This document shows, one piece after another, positions 9,183 to 21,910 of a stretch of DNA of 64,000 nt. Source of the stretch: Nemophila menziesii. Its lineage: Eukaryota > Streptophyta > Magnoliopsida > Boraginales > Hydrophyllaceae. Location: the NCBI GenBank assembly GCA_029959085.1, contig JARWIR010000039.1:496001-560000 (forward strand), read 5' to 3'. The position numbers were made by a program, and so were the translations under genes. The notes under the pieces were generated by a model. That model was not told where the DNA came from. It was given only the letters and a program-made list of their open reading frames with translations, and did no database searches. The number at the start of each line of letters is the position of its first letter. Within the stretch, counting starts at the first letter, position 1.

Positions 9183-10747
9183 TGATGTCTCCTCATTTGT
9201 GATAGTAAAATATACTCATGAGACATCATTTTAGGCTTATTTATTAGTCTATAGGTTGATTTTAGCTTAATTTAGTGCACTTTCCTATTTTGAGTCTTGA
9301 TTTGTAGAATTATTATTTTTAGAGCATATTGGGTTTAATTGTTTATTTAGTGTGAAGCTTTAAAGATAATTATGGAGATTAATTAGAGTCCAAGTCAAAG
9401 ATTACAACTTATGGAAAAAGATATGCATGGAAATTGGAGATAGAAGGAAACTGAGTTCAATTAGGAAAAGGAAAAGCTGCCTAAATCTGGGATTCTGCAG
9501 AACACGTCTAAAGATTGGTGTTTTTACCTAAGAAATAGGCCGAATTTGGTAATTTCCTTCTAAGGGTCCTAGATAATTCTGTTGCGATTCTTTTGGTATC
9601 TTGTGGAGCAAAATCCGACCAATAACAAAGAAGTTATGACCAAAACAACGCAGCAGTGTTTATCTTACGAATTTGGGTTGGGCCAGGAGCTCATTACTTG
9701 AAGTTATCTCCAAGAAACGAATTAGGTCAACCTCTAACCTATAAATACAGCCTCTTAACACTCTTAAATCATCCTTGGCCAGACCCTAAGGCCAAGAGGA
9801 AGCTGCAACACAAGAGAAGAAGTCTGGAGGGAGCTGTGCAACAACCATGTCTCCTTCAACCTCTTATTTTGTAATTCTTTCTTCTTCTTTTCTTTGTATG
9901 AACTAATTCTCTTAGCTTAGGTTTTGCATAATGTATAATCTATGAATTCTAATTCTTCTATCTAAGTTCTTTGGGAATTATATGTTTTAATCTGATATTA
10001 GCTACTTACCTTTATATTTGATTATGTGTTTTGATTTAATGACTGTTTTCCTTGCTAGTGCACGAGTATAGGATTACCTTAATAGTAGTTAGATGGTCAC
10101 CTTGTAAGGGTGTTTAACTATTGAACCACCACATAACGTCTAGTGTCGATAGCAGTTCTGACAAAACATACTTCTAACTAGATAGTCATTAAGGTTTGTT
10201 TTAACCACCATATCACCAAGATTGCAGTATTTGCTTAGGGCCTTAGTGGCGTTTGATAACCCTATTTTAAATCACTTCTTGGTTGTGCCGTTGCCCCCTT
10301 AGTCGCTCTCAAGGTCTAAGGTAGTGGAATTTAGAATCCTGACTAAGTATACCAAGAGCTAATATTCTCCCTTATGAATTAGATTGAATAGATAGAATTA
10401 GAAGGATTAGTGCATACTAGTAAAACCTAAGTTATATCGTTCATACTATCTTCTTTTCTTTTCTGTTATTTATTTTCTGTCTTTAATTTAGTAGTTTAGT
10501 TTTCTTATTAAAAACCAAATAAATATCTATCTTTCTCTTCTTTCTACTTGCGTATTATTATCTATCTTTAATATCTGCACTTGATAATTGGCATAAGTTC
10601 TCTCTAACTTTCGTCAGTCCCTGAGGAACGAATCTTCTTATCATTAAAACTTGCATACGTCCTGTAATACTTGCAGTACAGTGTTAGTTTAGGGTGTGTA
10701 TTTGCACTTATTTTATACATATTTTTATCACACCTTAGGCCACACCA
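9183..10747 (+). repeat. 3' LTR of element P
   Basis: The same 1565 bp as the 5' LTR, with one mismatch noted by eye (T9691). Followed by the target duplication ACATG at 10748-10752. Confidence 0.95.
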
Positions 10748-10752
10748 ACATG

Positions 10753-11086
10753 GTAAGAAAATTACATATTAATTTGCTGTTGTGGAACCCATCCAAAATA
10801 TGCCAAAGTATTTGAAGTTTATGAAGGAGGTGCTTTCAAACAAATTCAAATATTATGAGAATTAGATGATTGGTTTTCCATAATAGTGTAGTGCAACATG
10901 TCAAAGTAAGTTGCTTCCAGAAGATCCCGGGAGTTTCAATATTCCTACATCTATTGGTAAAGAGTGGACCGGGAAAGCTTTATGTGACTTGAGTGCGAGT
11001 ATCAATCTCATTCCTAGGTCAGTGTTCAAAAATTTGAGGATTGGTGATGCAAAACCTACTACCATGGTGATACAAAAATGGCAGAT
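10753..11086 (+). pseudogene. Old gypsy element H, piece 2 (gag-protease remnant)
   Basis: Plus-strand translation in shifting frames gives the region before the protease (a MPKYLKFMKEVLSNK segment) and the protease start (ALCDLSASINLIPRSVF). The catalytic motif reads D-L-S instead of D-L-G. Stops lie near 10864 and 10884, and a one-base insertion near 11075 shifts the frame. The final CAGAT (11082-11086) is the target duplicated by element A. The protease continues at 46755. Confidence 0.8.
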
Positions 11087-12648
11087 TGGTTGTCCTTTGT
11101 GTGTTCTAAAAATAAATGCAAATGCTAATCGAACCACAACCGCAAGTGTACGGTTTTCCCAAGTAGTATAACTGATAAATCAGATTCGTTCCAAGGACGG
11201 AATGGTTGATCACAATGTCTAGCAAATAGTGATTGATGCACTTATGAAACTAAAAGATAATAAAATGTTTGTTTGGTTTTGTTTATTAAAGCTAATGAAT
11301 GAAAGACAAATATAAAAATGCAAATAAAGGCTAAGACGCAAGTAAAATGAGTGAAAACGCAGTATGAGATGTAGTACTTGAGAACGCAAGGATCCTCCCA
11401 ATCTTACTTCCTAACTTATGTTGTTTAAGGGCTAAATTGGTCAATTACAATGGTCGGGATTCTAAATTCCTTATACCCCCGTCAGGGTGGACTATAAGGC
11501 AATCCTAAAGTGTCACTAGTCCCGTCAGGGTAAATATGATCCACCGTTGGATGATTAAGTGTTTTACCTCATTGGCCCTAGAATTAGCTAAGTTCGTCAG
11601 AATCAATAGCTTTTATCCTAGATTGAATAATTAATTCTATACCTAAACCCTCCGTCAGGATAATCCACACGCCACATATGTGGAATAGCCTAGATACTAA
11701 TACCTGTTCTTAGTTCGCGACTCTAAAAACAGTAAATAATCACAAATTATCGAAAAGAGTAATAGACCCAATCTAATTTAATTTAACTGAAACCCAAATT
11801 CAACATTCGTTATTTCATAAAATTAGGATTCACCCATTGTTTGTTCTCAAGCACTATGAAAAACTTAGCTCATATTAAAATTAAAAACTAAATTAAAAGA
11901 AATGGAATTCATATTGTTTACAAAATTAAAATATAAAAAGAACCTAATTTCTGGAATTGGAATGACTACGAACGGAGCTATAGACCCACTCCAGCTCTTG
12001 TAGCTTCTTCTTTCTTCCTTCTGTTGCTTCTCTCTGGTGTTTAATCTTGTGGAATGTGAATTGTGTGAAAAATAGAAGTCCAGACCTCCTTTTATAAGCA
12101 TAAATTCGGACTAGGGCTTGGACCAGAAAATAAAATACTAATTAAATGTCCAAGCCCAATTTCTAAGCCCAAAATCCCGTAACTGCTGATACACCTTCAC
12201 TAAAACGGCTTTTCCCGATGCGTTAGGACTCCGATTGACCTCATTCCAGTTGCTAAAGTTCCGTAACTCGATAAGGAATGATTTCTCTTCAAAGGTCAAC
12301 AGCTAAATCATCGCTTAAGCACCTCGAAATCAGCAATATATGGCCTGGAGAATGGATTTTCAGCTCTAAAAATAATATCTTCGGGATTTATCTTCAAGTC
12401 TTGACTCTAATTCACGATCTTTGACTTTCTCCTCGGATTCCTCTCCTAGCTAACATCTAAAACCTGTAAACTTTACACTAAAAATACCAATATTACGCGC
12501 AAAAGTTTAATAAAGTAAAAATGCTAGAAATAAAAAGGGAATTCCGGATTATTGCATATTTAGTCCAAAAGTCTATCAATTTAATTAAATAAACACCAAA
12601 AATGATGTCTCCCAAGGGTCGAAAATAAGAACAATTAGGGAGACATCA
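11087..12648 (-). repeat. 3' LTR of element A
   Basis: On the plus strand it starts TGGTTGTCC and ends GGGAGACATCA. Paired with 45188-46749. Same LTR family as element C. Contains several GTCAGG-type short repeats. Small open frames within it recur in the partner LTR and are not genes. Confidence 0.95.
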
Positions 12649-12664
12649 AGACCCCCAACTCAAA
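12649..12664 (-). other. Polypurine tract of element A
   Basis: AGACCCCCAACTCAAA on the plus strand, directly abutting the 3' LTR. Identical to the tracts of B, C and P. Confidence 0.85.
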
Positions 12665-14041
12665 CCTTTGTCGTCCCGACAAAGTTAAACAAAACAAAGG
12701 GGTAGAAGTAAGTGTATAAACAAGTAGAAGCTAGCAAATAAGCCCTAAAGCAATTCTCAAAATAAATCTCATATAGCAAACTCTAGAAACTAATATACAT
12801 ATACACTAATCATGCAACATCAAACATAAATAATCTCAATCATAAAATTAAAGTTGCAATGCTTGAAGGTTACACTTGTACTCATCTCTGTATGATGGCT
12901 ATAGGGTGGTCATTAATCCTAACTCGTTTTGAACGCTCCACCTAGTATATTCCCTATCAACAGAATAACAAATTCACTATGCACTTAGGAATCACGAGGC
13001 CTTTACGGTTATAATATTGGCTTAAGGACGGGTGTGGATGTATATTTGGTAAATTTGAAGTGAGCTTTTGGCTCTCTCCTCACTTACCATCAACAGTGTC
13101 CTCGAGCTTGAGTTAACGCTCAAAAATATGTTCTCACTCACCCATATACGCAACAATTTCGCGTCCCATGTCTACCCACTATAAACAAGATGATTTTCAG
13201 AAAATTCCACTTTGCCGGATGTTTTATTCATTCATATTTTTTTCTTTTTCTTTTCTTTTCTCTTTTTTTTTTGTACAGAAGCAAACCGGGTTCCCGGTTT
13301 AGATGAATCCGGGTTCCCGGTTCCTACAGTATGATTTTTCAAAATTTTTAGTTTTTTTCTTTCTTTTTCATTTTTCTTCATTCCCGGCAAAGGGTTACAA
13401 GTATATATCATCTGCAATTGTGCTACAATACAAAGCACATCGATCCCTACCCATTTAATTCCCCATATGTGGTCCCACCACCCTAAACTCAAGCTCGAGA
13501 CATGTCTCAGGATTGTGATTCAAGTGCGGGTCATATGGTCATGCCTAATAATCTAAAGGATAATGGCTTATATCGTGGCTACAAAGAAAAGGCTAAAGGC
13601 TCAAAGTGGGCTAAGACGGATAATAATTAATACAAGGGATAGAAGGCTAAAAAGGCACAAATGGCTAACAAAGAACTGCCCCTATCATTTTCCTAAGTAC
13701 ATAGCTTGTCTTTAGTTCATATCTAGGTGGGTTCTCTACTATTTAGGATTTCACGTTCTACACACCAAACATATTCCTTGAGTACAAGTTTACTTCATTT
13801 GCATTGTTCATTAATTTTTCCTATCAATTACCTATGTTTGCATGCAATTGTAAGTGCGTTTTATATCAATCCCTAAAGTCCACTATTTACTATCATAGAT
13901 TTATCAAGAGTATGCTTAAAGGGATATTCAAAAATTTCTACACTCAAACGCAACTCCGAAAATTCTTTTATTGAAAGCAAATAAAGCAAATAACACATAA
14001 AAACTGGGATGAGGCAACGAACCCACCCCAACCTCAAAAAT
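12665..14041 (-). other. 3' non-coding region of element A
   Basis: No gene. Holds purine-rich boxes at 13480-13493 and 14025-14038 (complements), the long-range pair CTTTGCCGG 13210-13218 and CCGGCAAAG 13384-13392, and the conserved AGTGAGCTTTTGGCTCT segment near 13060. Confidence 0.6.
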
Positions 14042-14061
14042 GAGTCGTGTCCCCACGACTC
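14042..14061 (-). other. Conserved GNRA-loop hairpin, element A
   Basis: Sense strand GAGTCGTG-GGGA-CACGACTC, a perfect 8-bp stem with a GGGA loop, just downstream of the env-like stop. Confidence 0.75.
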
Positions 14062-14123
14062 GAAAAGACTCAATAAAGCATGTAAACTAATCTACACTAA
14101 GAGGAAAGTTTAGAAAACGTATC

Positions 14124-15439
14124 TTAACCAGCGCGATGCTGGTTATCGGTGTTGCGTTCTGGACCTTTATCTCGCGTAACAGCATCATAAATCGCGTTTT
14201 GAAGTGTATTTACGCCTAGGATTAAATTTCGCAATAGGTCCAATTCTTTTGTAACGTTTCCCATGGTAGCAATCATCTTCTCCTGATTCTCTTCCAACAC
14301 CTGAATCTTTGATTCCAACTCAGGTACAGTTTTCGCTCTCTTTGATTGAGGAGTTCTCGGACTTCTTGTAGCTCGTGTTGCTTCTTCATGGATGTTCTTG
14401 ATTGTGCTCAAAACTATACTCACACCAACTGAAACATGGTCAATATCGGCGTCCTTACGCGGAATCTTTGCGTCTTGACACAACTGAGTAATAGTACAAG
14501 GAAACTTCAGATTTTGTTGTTTCATTGGTGATTTCGCGAACTCCATGATTGTATCATAAATGATCTTAGCAACATCAAATGGTTTCTCCTCCAAAATACA
14601 CTTAATAACAATTATGTGCTCTTTCTTCAACTCGGAAGTGTGTTTAATACCAAAGAAAGTGGGTATTATGAAACGAGACCAAACCTTAGCACGAGGTGTC
14701 AAACTACTGCTGTAAAACTGTCCAGGATATCTTTCACCTTCAGGAATTGGGCTAGTCCCATTAACAAGCACGGTCCCCCAAAGGGATTCAAAATCAAAAG
14801 AAGGGTCATTAAGAGTTTCTTGGAATGGCATGTTCCAGAAAAGTTGGGTAGTTTCAATGATTTCCGAATACGTTCAATAGAGAAAGGAACTACCTTCTTG
14901 CGGATATCAATGGCCTCACGGGAGGTAGCTAAACCTTCGTAAAATTCTCGCACAAAAGTAGGAATAAACTCAAGCTTCCTTTCTTGTAACTCTTTCCAAC
15001 CAAACTTAGCACATGTCACAGCATATTCTTTGTAATCACTACTCATAATACCCTTAGGAAAATTCGTCTCCTCACCAAATTTCAAAAATTCAATTCTTTC
15101 ACGAACCTGAGTATTCCAACAAGTGTAAACCCTCTTAGGCTTGTGGGCCCACATCTTCATACGCGGAGGTTTTTGAACGGGTGCTTCCGGAATCTCTTGT
15201 TCATTTTCTTTCTCAATGTTCTTCGCAATTTCCTCTTTAGGTTCCTTCTCACTTTCAATCTCATCAATCAATCTTCTCTTTTGACTCGTGATTTCTTTTC
15301 TTCTAGAATCAAGCTTAACTTCGTCAATTTTTCGTTTAGGACGCGAATCAGGAATCTCAATAGCTTGTTCTTGAGAACCACCAATGGTGGTTTTTCTTCT
15401 AGGAGCAGTTCTTCGGAAATCACCGGTTCTGTTAGTCAT
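14124..15439 (-). pseudogene. Frameshifted env-like ORF of element A
   Basis: Two overlapping frames, 15439-14699 and 14831-14124, together match the intact 443-aa env-like ORF of C along its length (MTNRT start, WAHKPKRV motif, KKVVPFS and FIIPTFFG motifs). A one-base deletion near 14835 breaks the frame. Proteins of this kind are annotated in plants as putative plant transposon proteins of unknown function. A purine-rich box lies just upstream (15448-15461). Confidence 0.8.
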
Positions 15440-15618
15440 CTCTTTTCACCCCAAACTCAAAACTTCAAATAATGAAAAACTTAGAGAAAAAGTTTAGAAT
15501 TTTGATGTTTTGAGGCTTAGGAATTGAAGAACTAGGGTGAATATGAGATGGGTCTTGTTTAATTTGGATGGGAGAAGAAAGAATTGGGTTTTAATTTAAG
15601 GATTTGATGAAGAAGAAT

Positions 15619-15949
15619 CTTGGGAAAAACTAAGGATTTGATGTTATTTTGGAGAGGAGGTGAGTTGATTTTGTGTTTTTGTGGTGAAAGAGGGTAAGAT
15701 TTGATGATATATAGTGTTTTGGTTGATGATTTTCGGAGGTGGGGAGGCTATTGGTGCGTTTTGAAAAAAAAAAAAAACTATAGCCTCTTCTGCAAGTTTT
15801 TACCTAAAACGCACCAATAGCCTCCCCACCTCCGAAAATCATCAACCAAAACACTATATATCATCAAATCCTACCCTCTTTCACCACAAAAACACAAAAT
15901 CAACTCACCTCCTCTCCAAAATAACATCAAATCCTTAGTTTTTCCCAAG
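15619..15949. repeat. 144-bp near-perfect inverted repeat inside element A
   Basis: Arms 15619-15762 and 15806-15949 are reverse complements with one mismatch seen by eye; the 43-nt spacer contains an A-rich run. The left arm resembles the leader found at the same place in C; the right arm is an extra inverted copy. Confidence 0.9.
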
Positions 15950-16375
15950 ACGCTGGGTCAGAGATTTTCCTCGCCGAAACCGGGTTCCCGGTTCTGTGGA
16001 ATGCGGGTACCCGGATTTTCTCGATGGCGCGAGTCAAAACGCGCCAAAACGCCACTTCTCAAAACGCCGGGTCAGAGAAATTTGAAGACAACAGCTCCGA
16101 AACCGGGTACCCGGTTCTGTGGAATGCGGGTTCCCGGTTTTGTGTCGATGGCGCGAATCAAAACGCACGAAAACGCAAGCCACCAAAACGCTGGGTCAGA
16201 GTTTTTCAGAAATCACAGCACCAAAACCGGGTTCCCGGTTTCGAAAATCCGGGTACCCGGTTCCGACGCTGTGTCGTGAACCAAGACGCCAAGTGTTGCG
16301 TTAAATTGGTTGGTACCAGCTCCAAAACTGGGTTCCCGGTTTGTACGAAACCGGGTTCCCGGTTTCTCCTGGACA
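15950..16375 (-). repeat. GC-rich palindromic tandem repeats, element A
   Basis: Units of very roughly 100-130 bp contain CGCTGGGTCAGAG, GGCGCGA and the palindromes CCGGGTACCCGG and CCGGGTTCCCGG several times over. Long open frames on both strands here are a consequence of the repeats. Between 16376 and 16598 only a purine-rich box (16409-16420) is evident. Confidence 0.8.
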
Positions 16376-16598
16376 TCCAACCTCTTTTTCTCCTTTTTCG
16401 CCAAATCGACCCCAAACTCATGACCTTTTTACCCCTGAAATCATCAAAAACAACTACCCTTCCTCATTTCTTAATAATAAACACTAAAATTACGAAAATT
16501 AAACTAATCTAATTTGCAAAAAATTTAAAAACTCAGCTAATATACAAGTAATTGGCTTTTGTTTAACGTCGTTAAGCTCGACGGGTTACCTCACGCTT

Positions 16599-19500
16599 CT
16601 AAGGAGTCTCGCGGAGGTAAATGACCTCCCCGGGATGTGGATCTTCCGAGCGATTGGTATCTTCACCTCCATGGTATATCTTTAATCTATGATCGTTCAC
16701 CATAAAGGTACGGTTTTCTAACGGATGTTCTATTTCTATCGCCCCATGAGGTGTAACTTTGGTCACAATGTATGGACCTGACCACTTAGATCTTAACTTA
16801 CCCGGAAAATTGCTGAACTTTGAATTATACTTTAATACTTTTTGCCCCACTTCAAAGTTCTTTGTACGAATCCGATTGTCATGCCATTTCTTTGTGTTTT
16901 CTTTGTAAAGTTTGGCATTTTCATAAGCATGCAACCGGAATTCGTCAACTTCATTAAGCTTCATCATACGATTCTTTCCGGCTAAGATAGGATCTAAGTT
17001 CAACTGCGCAATTTCCCAATAGGCACCCATTTCAAGCTCTAAAGGTAAGTGACAAGCCTTACCATATACCATACGATAGGGAGATGCACCAACTGGAGTC
17101 TTAAACGCAGTACGATAGGCCCACAACGCATCATCTAATTTCATTGACCAATCTTTTCTTGTAGGACCAACGGTTTTCTCTAGGATTGACTTGACTTCAC
17201 GGTTCGAAACTTCAGCTTGACCATTGGATTGTGGATGGTATGCAGTAGATACACGGTGTCTAACTCCATACTTCTCTAGAACAGTCTTCAGATATTTATT
17301 AACGAAATGAGATCCTCCATCGCTAATAATCACTCTAGGTGTGCCATGTCTAGTGAAAATATGGGATTTCAAGAACTTGATCACCACTCGTGAATCATTG
17401 GTAGGTAAAGCCACCGCTTCTACCCACTTAGACACATAATCAACAGCTAATAAGATATAGAGGTTACCATTTGAAGGAACGAAAGGACCCATAAATTCTA
17501 TGCCCCACACATCGAATATTTCAACCTCTAACACATTATTACGCGGCATCTCATCCCTCTTAGATATGTTTCCGGTAAACTGGCATCTCGTACATTTCTT
17601 AACATATTCATGACAATCTTTAATAAGAGAAGGCCAGTAAAAACCTGATTGAAATACCTTTGCAGCAGTTCTATCTCCTTTGAAATGTCCGCCATATAAT
17701 GAATCATGGCATCCAGCTATAATGGCTGCAGTCTCTTCCCTTGCTACACATCTTCGTATCATTTGGTCAGCACAAACTTTGTAGAGGAACGGATCCTCCC
17801 AAAAGAATTGTCTAGCACGATGAGCTAACCTCTTTCTTTCTTGATAAGTAGAACCTTCAGGAAAAACACCACTCACCACTAAATTCGCAATATCTGCATA
17901 CCACGGAGCTTCATAATCTCAAACAACGAATAAACTCTCATCAGGAAACTCTTCTCGAACTGCTTCATTACCACTATTCATCTCTGAACCCTCTAAACGC
18001 GATAGATGATCTGCAACCTGATTCTCACAACCCTTTCTATCTTTGATTTCTAAATCGAACTCTTGAAGCAATAACACCCATCTGATTAACCTTGGTTTCG
18101 CATCTTTCTTCTCCATAACAAATCTGATCGCGGAATGATCTGTATAAACAATAACTTTCGCTCCAAGAAGATAAGAGCGAAATTTATCAAACGAATATAC
18201 AACTGCTAGCAATTCCTTTTCTGTAACTGTGTAATTAATCTGAGCACCACTGAAAGTTTTACTAGCATAGTAAATCGAATGAAAAACCTTCTCTTTTCTC
18301 TGTCCCAATACAGCTCCCATACATAAATCACTCGCATCACACATAACCTCAAACGGTAAATTCCAATCTGGAGGTAACACTATAGGAGCAGAAATAAGCT
18401 TTTCTTTAATTGCTTGGAAGGCCGCTAAACAAGCTTCATCAAAAAGGAATTTGCAATCCTTTTCGAGTAAGTTGCATAACGGTTTAGCAATCTTAGAAAA
18501 ATCCTTAATAAAACGCCTATAAAAGCCAGCATGGCCTAGAAAACTCCTTACCCCTTTAACAGAAACTGGAGGGGGAAGAGTTTTAATTACCTCTATCTTT
18601 GCTCTATCAACCTCTAAACCAGCACTCGAAACTTTGTGACCCAGAACAATACCTTTGCGAACCATGAAATGACACTTCTCCCAGTTGAGCACCAAATCTG
18701 TTTCCTTGCATCTCACTAACACTTTCTCCAAGTTATCTAAACATATATCAAAATCATCACCAAACACGGAGAAATCATCCATAAACACTTCAAGGAAATT
18801 ATCTATCATGTCCCAGAAGATGGCCATCATACACCTTTGAAAAGTAGCGGGAGCGTTACACAACCCAAATGGCATTCTGCGTTATGCAAAAGTACCAAAT
18901 GGGTATGTAAAAGTAGTCTTATGTTGATCTTCTGGAGCCACGTAAATCTGATTATACCCGGAGTAACCATCCAAGAAGCAATAGTACTCTCTTCCGGCTA
19001 ATTTATCTAACATTTGATCGATGAAGGGCAAAGGGAAATGATCTTTTCTGGTGGCCTTGTTCAGCTTTCTGTAATCCATGCAAACTCTCCAACCTACTAC
19101 CGTTCTTGAAGGAATCGCTTCATTTTTGTCATTAAGAACTGTTGTCATTCCTCCTTTCTTTGGTACACACTGAACCGGACTCACCCATTCACTACTCGAG
19201 ATGGGATAAATAATCCCCGCATTTAAAAGCTTGATCACCTCTTTCTTCACCACATCCTTCATAGATGGCATTAATCTTCTCTGACCTTCAACTGAGCGTG
19301 TATTAACATCTTCAAGTATGATTTTGTGTTGACAATAGGATGGACTAATGCCTTTGATGTCAGCAATTGTCCAACCTATTGCTTCTTTGTTGGCTCTCAA
19401 CACACGCAGCAGTTTATCTTCTTGAGGACCTGTTAAATTAGCTGAAACAATAACAGGTAAAGTTTCATTAGTACCCAAATATGCATACCTCAAGTGTGCT

Positions 19501-20357
19501 GGCAATGGTTTTTCTTCCAATTCCAGAGGAGATTCAATTGAAGGCTTCTTTTTAGGAATAATCTCCCCCGGTTCTCTCACAGGTTCATAGGCAAGACGCC
19601 TATACTTCGGATTTTCAGAATTGAGAGTTGCCACTGTTTCGGTAAGCTCCTCCATCATCTCAGGTGAATCTAATGTTAAAGCAGCCTGCAAGATATCATC
19701 AAAATTTAAACAATTAAATACCTCTTGCGATGCTTGCTCCACTACATCCATTCTGAAGCAATCTTCCTGAGAATCTGGGAATTTCATAGCTCGAAATACA
19801 TTGAATTTTACTTCCTCATCTTGTATCCTCATCGTTAATTCGCCATTTTCTACATCGATCAATGTTCTCCCTGTAGCTAGGAATGGTCTACCCAAAATAA
19901 TGGGGACATTTCTATCTGCATTGTATTCAAGTATTACGAAATCAACAGGAAATATAAGCGTACCTGCCTTAACAAGGACATCCTCAATGCGGCCTTCAGG
20001 ATGAGCAAGAGACCTGTCCGCCATTTGCAAGACCATAGAGGTGGGTCTTGCATTTCCAATTTTAAGCTTATCAAAGATTGACTTGGGCATCAAATTGATG
20101 CTAGCCCCCAAATCACATAACGCCTTTCCTTTCCATTCTTCTCCAATCGATATGGGAATCGTGAAACTCCCCGGATCAACTAACTTCGGAGGTAATTTAC
20201 TCTGACAAATCGCACTACACTCTTCAGGAAGGCCAATCATTTCATTATCACAATAAGGCCTTTTGTTAGTGAGGGCCCTCTTCAAGAATCTCGTGTACTT
20301 AGGAATATCTCGAATCGCCTCAAGTAACGGAATATTAATACTTAGACCCTTCACTCT
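16599..20357 (-). pseudogene. pol part of element A (protease, RT, RNase H, integrase), with two stops
   Basis: Three consecutive open segments (20354-18882, 18875-17919, 17879-16599) align along their whole length with the intact pol of C. Protease [15 protein letters not shown] catalytic [10 protein letters not shown], RNase [16 protein letters not shown] and integrase HHCC/DDE regions ([27 protein letters not shown]) are all readable. A TAT to TAA change just upstream of MPFGLCNAP and a CGA to TGA change after DESLFVV stop translation. The gag half lies at 43178-45054, separated by element B. Confidence 0.9.
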
Positions 20358-21894
20358 TGGTGTCGCCTAGGGTGTGATAAAAATAAGATCAATTTAAGTA
20401 TGGAAACTATGCACTCTCACCCTAGACAGGCACAGTACTGCAAGTATTACAGGACGTATGCAAGTTTTAATGATAAGTAGAGTTCGTTCTCAGGGACTTA
20501 AGTGTGTTAATCGCGTGAGAATAAATAACGAGTAAAAGTAAATAATTAAAAGACAGGAAATAAAGCAAATAGAATTCGAGAATAAGAATTAAAACTAATT
20601 AAAACTAGGAAAATAAAGACAATAAAGTAAAAGATTAAGAATATGAGATGAGAAGTATAGCTTAGGTTTTGCTAGTATGCACTAATCCTTCTAATTCTAT
20701 CTATAAATCTAGTTCATAAGGGAGAATATTAGCTCTTGGTAATACTTAGTCAGGATTCTAAATTCCCCAAGCTTAGACCTTGAGAGCGACTAAGGTGGCT
20801 ACGTCACAACCAAGAAGTGATTTCAAATAGGGTTATCAAACGCCACTAAGGCCCTAAGCAAATACTGCAATCTTGGTGATACGGTGGTTAAAACAAACCC
20901 TAATGACTATCTAGTTAGAAGTATATTTTGTCAGAACTGCTATCGACACTAGACATTATGTGGTGGTTCAATAGTTAAACACCCTGTCAAGGAGACCATC
21001 TAACTACTCTTAAAACAATCCTAAAGTGATCAATTCTAGGAAAGACATTAAATCAAAACACATAAGCAAATATAAAGTAAGTAGCTAATATCAGATTAAA
21101 ACATATACTTCCCAAAGAAACTTAGATAGAAGAATTAGAATTCATAGATTATACATATGCAAAACCCAAGCTATGGGAGGTTTAGTTCATACCTGATGGA
21201 AATAAACTAAAAGAAATTACAAAAGACATCATCTTGCTCTCTACAATAAATTGGAAGAATAAAACCTTAAGAACTAATTACTATAAGGCAAGGATGATTT
21301 ACAAGTGATATAAGGGTGTATTTATAGGTGTTTAGAAGACCTAATTCGTTTTCTTGAGGAATAGTTAAGGTAATGGACTTCTAGCCCAACTCAAATTCGT
21401 ATGGAAATAAAGATAAACACTGCTGCACCGTTTTGAGTGTATCTTCTTCGTTATTGGTCCGATTTTGCTCCACAAGATACCAAAAGAATCGCAACAGAAT
21501 TATCTAGGCCCTTTGGAAGGAAATTTCCAAATTCGGCCTATTTCTTAGGTAAAAACACCAATCTTTAGACGAGTGTGCAGAATCCCAGATTTAGGCAGCT
21601 TTTCCTTTTCCATCTTTTTAGCTTTTAATATCCTTTTCTCCAATTACCATGCTAATCTCTTTCCATAAGTTGTTGTCCTTGACTTGGACTCTAATTAATC
21701 TCCATAATTATCTTTAAAGCTACATACTAAATAAACAATTAAACCCAATATGCTCTAAAAATATTATTTCTACAAATCAAGACACAAAATAGGAAAGTGC
21801 ACTAAAACTCAAGAAAATCGACATTATTGACTTCTAAAACACCAAAAATGATGTCTCATCCTAACATAAATCTATCACAAATGAGGAGACATCA
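20358..21894 (-). repeat. 3' LTR of element B
   Basis: Plus-strand ends TGGTGTCGCC and GGAGACATCA. Reverse-complement counterpart of the P LTRs. Contains TATAAATAC (complement near 21311). Confidence 0.95.
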
Positions 21895-21910
21895 AGACCC
21901 CCAACTCAAA
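21895..21910 (-). other. Polypurine tract of element B
   Basis: AGACCCCCAACTCAAA on the plus strand, next to the 3' LTR end at 21894. Confidence 0.85.

Larger units (their letters stand above)
3167..10747 (+). mobile_element. Element P: recent, highly reduced non-autonomous gypsy (Athila-like) element
   Basis: A 7581-bp element bounded by 1565-bp LTRs (3167-4731 and 9183-10747) starting TG and ending CA, with the 5-bp duplication ACATG at 3162-3166 and 10748-10752. A PBS follows the 5' LTR and a PPT precedes the 3' LTR. The LTRs differ at only one position seen by eye (C3675 versus T9691), so insertion is very recent. The interior has only a zinc-knuckle gag segment with a stop, a scrap of integrase tail, a GC-palindrome cluster and a broken env-like ORF. 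It must depend on proteins supplied by other elements. Confidence 0.95.

Noticed and set aside
11865..12101. 78-codon open frame, repeated at 45966-46202
   Set aside because: Within the LTRs of A in both places; not conserved as a frame in C.
13232..13492. 86-codon minus-strand open frame with Lys-rich ends
   Set aside because: Arises from the T-rich tract in the 3' non-coding region of A; not kept in B or P.
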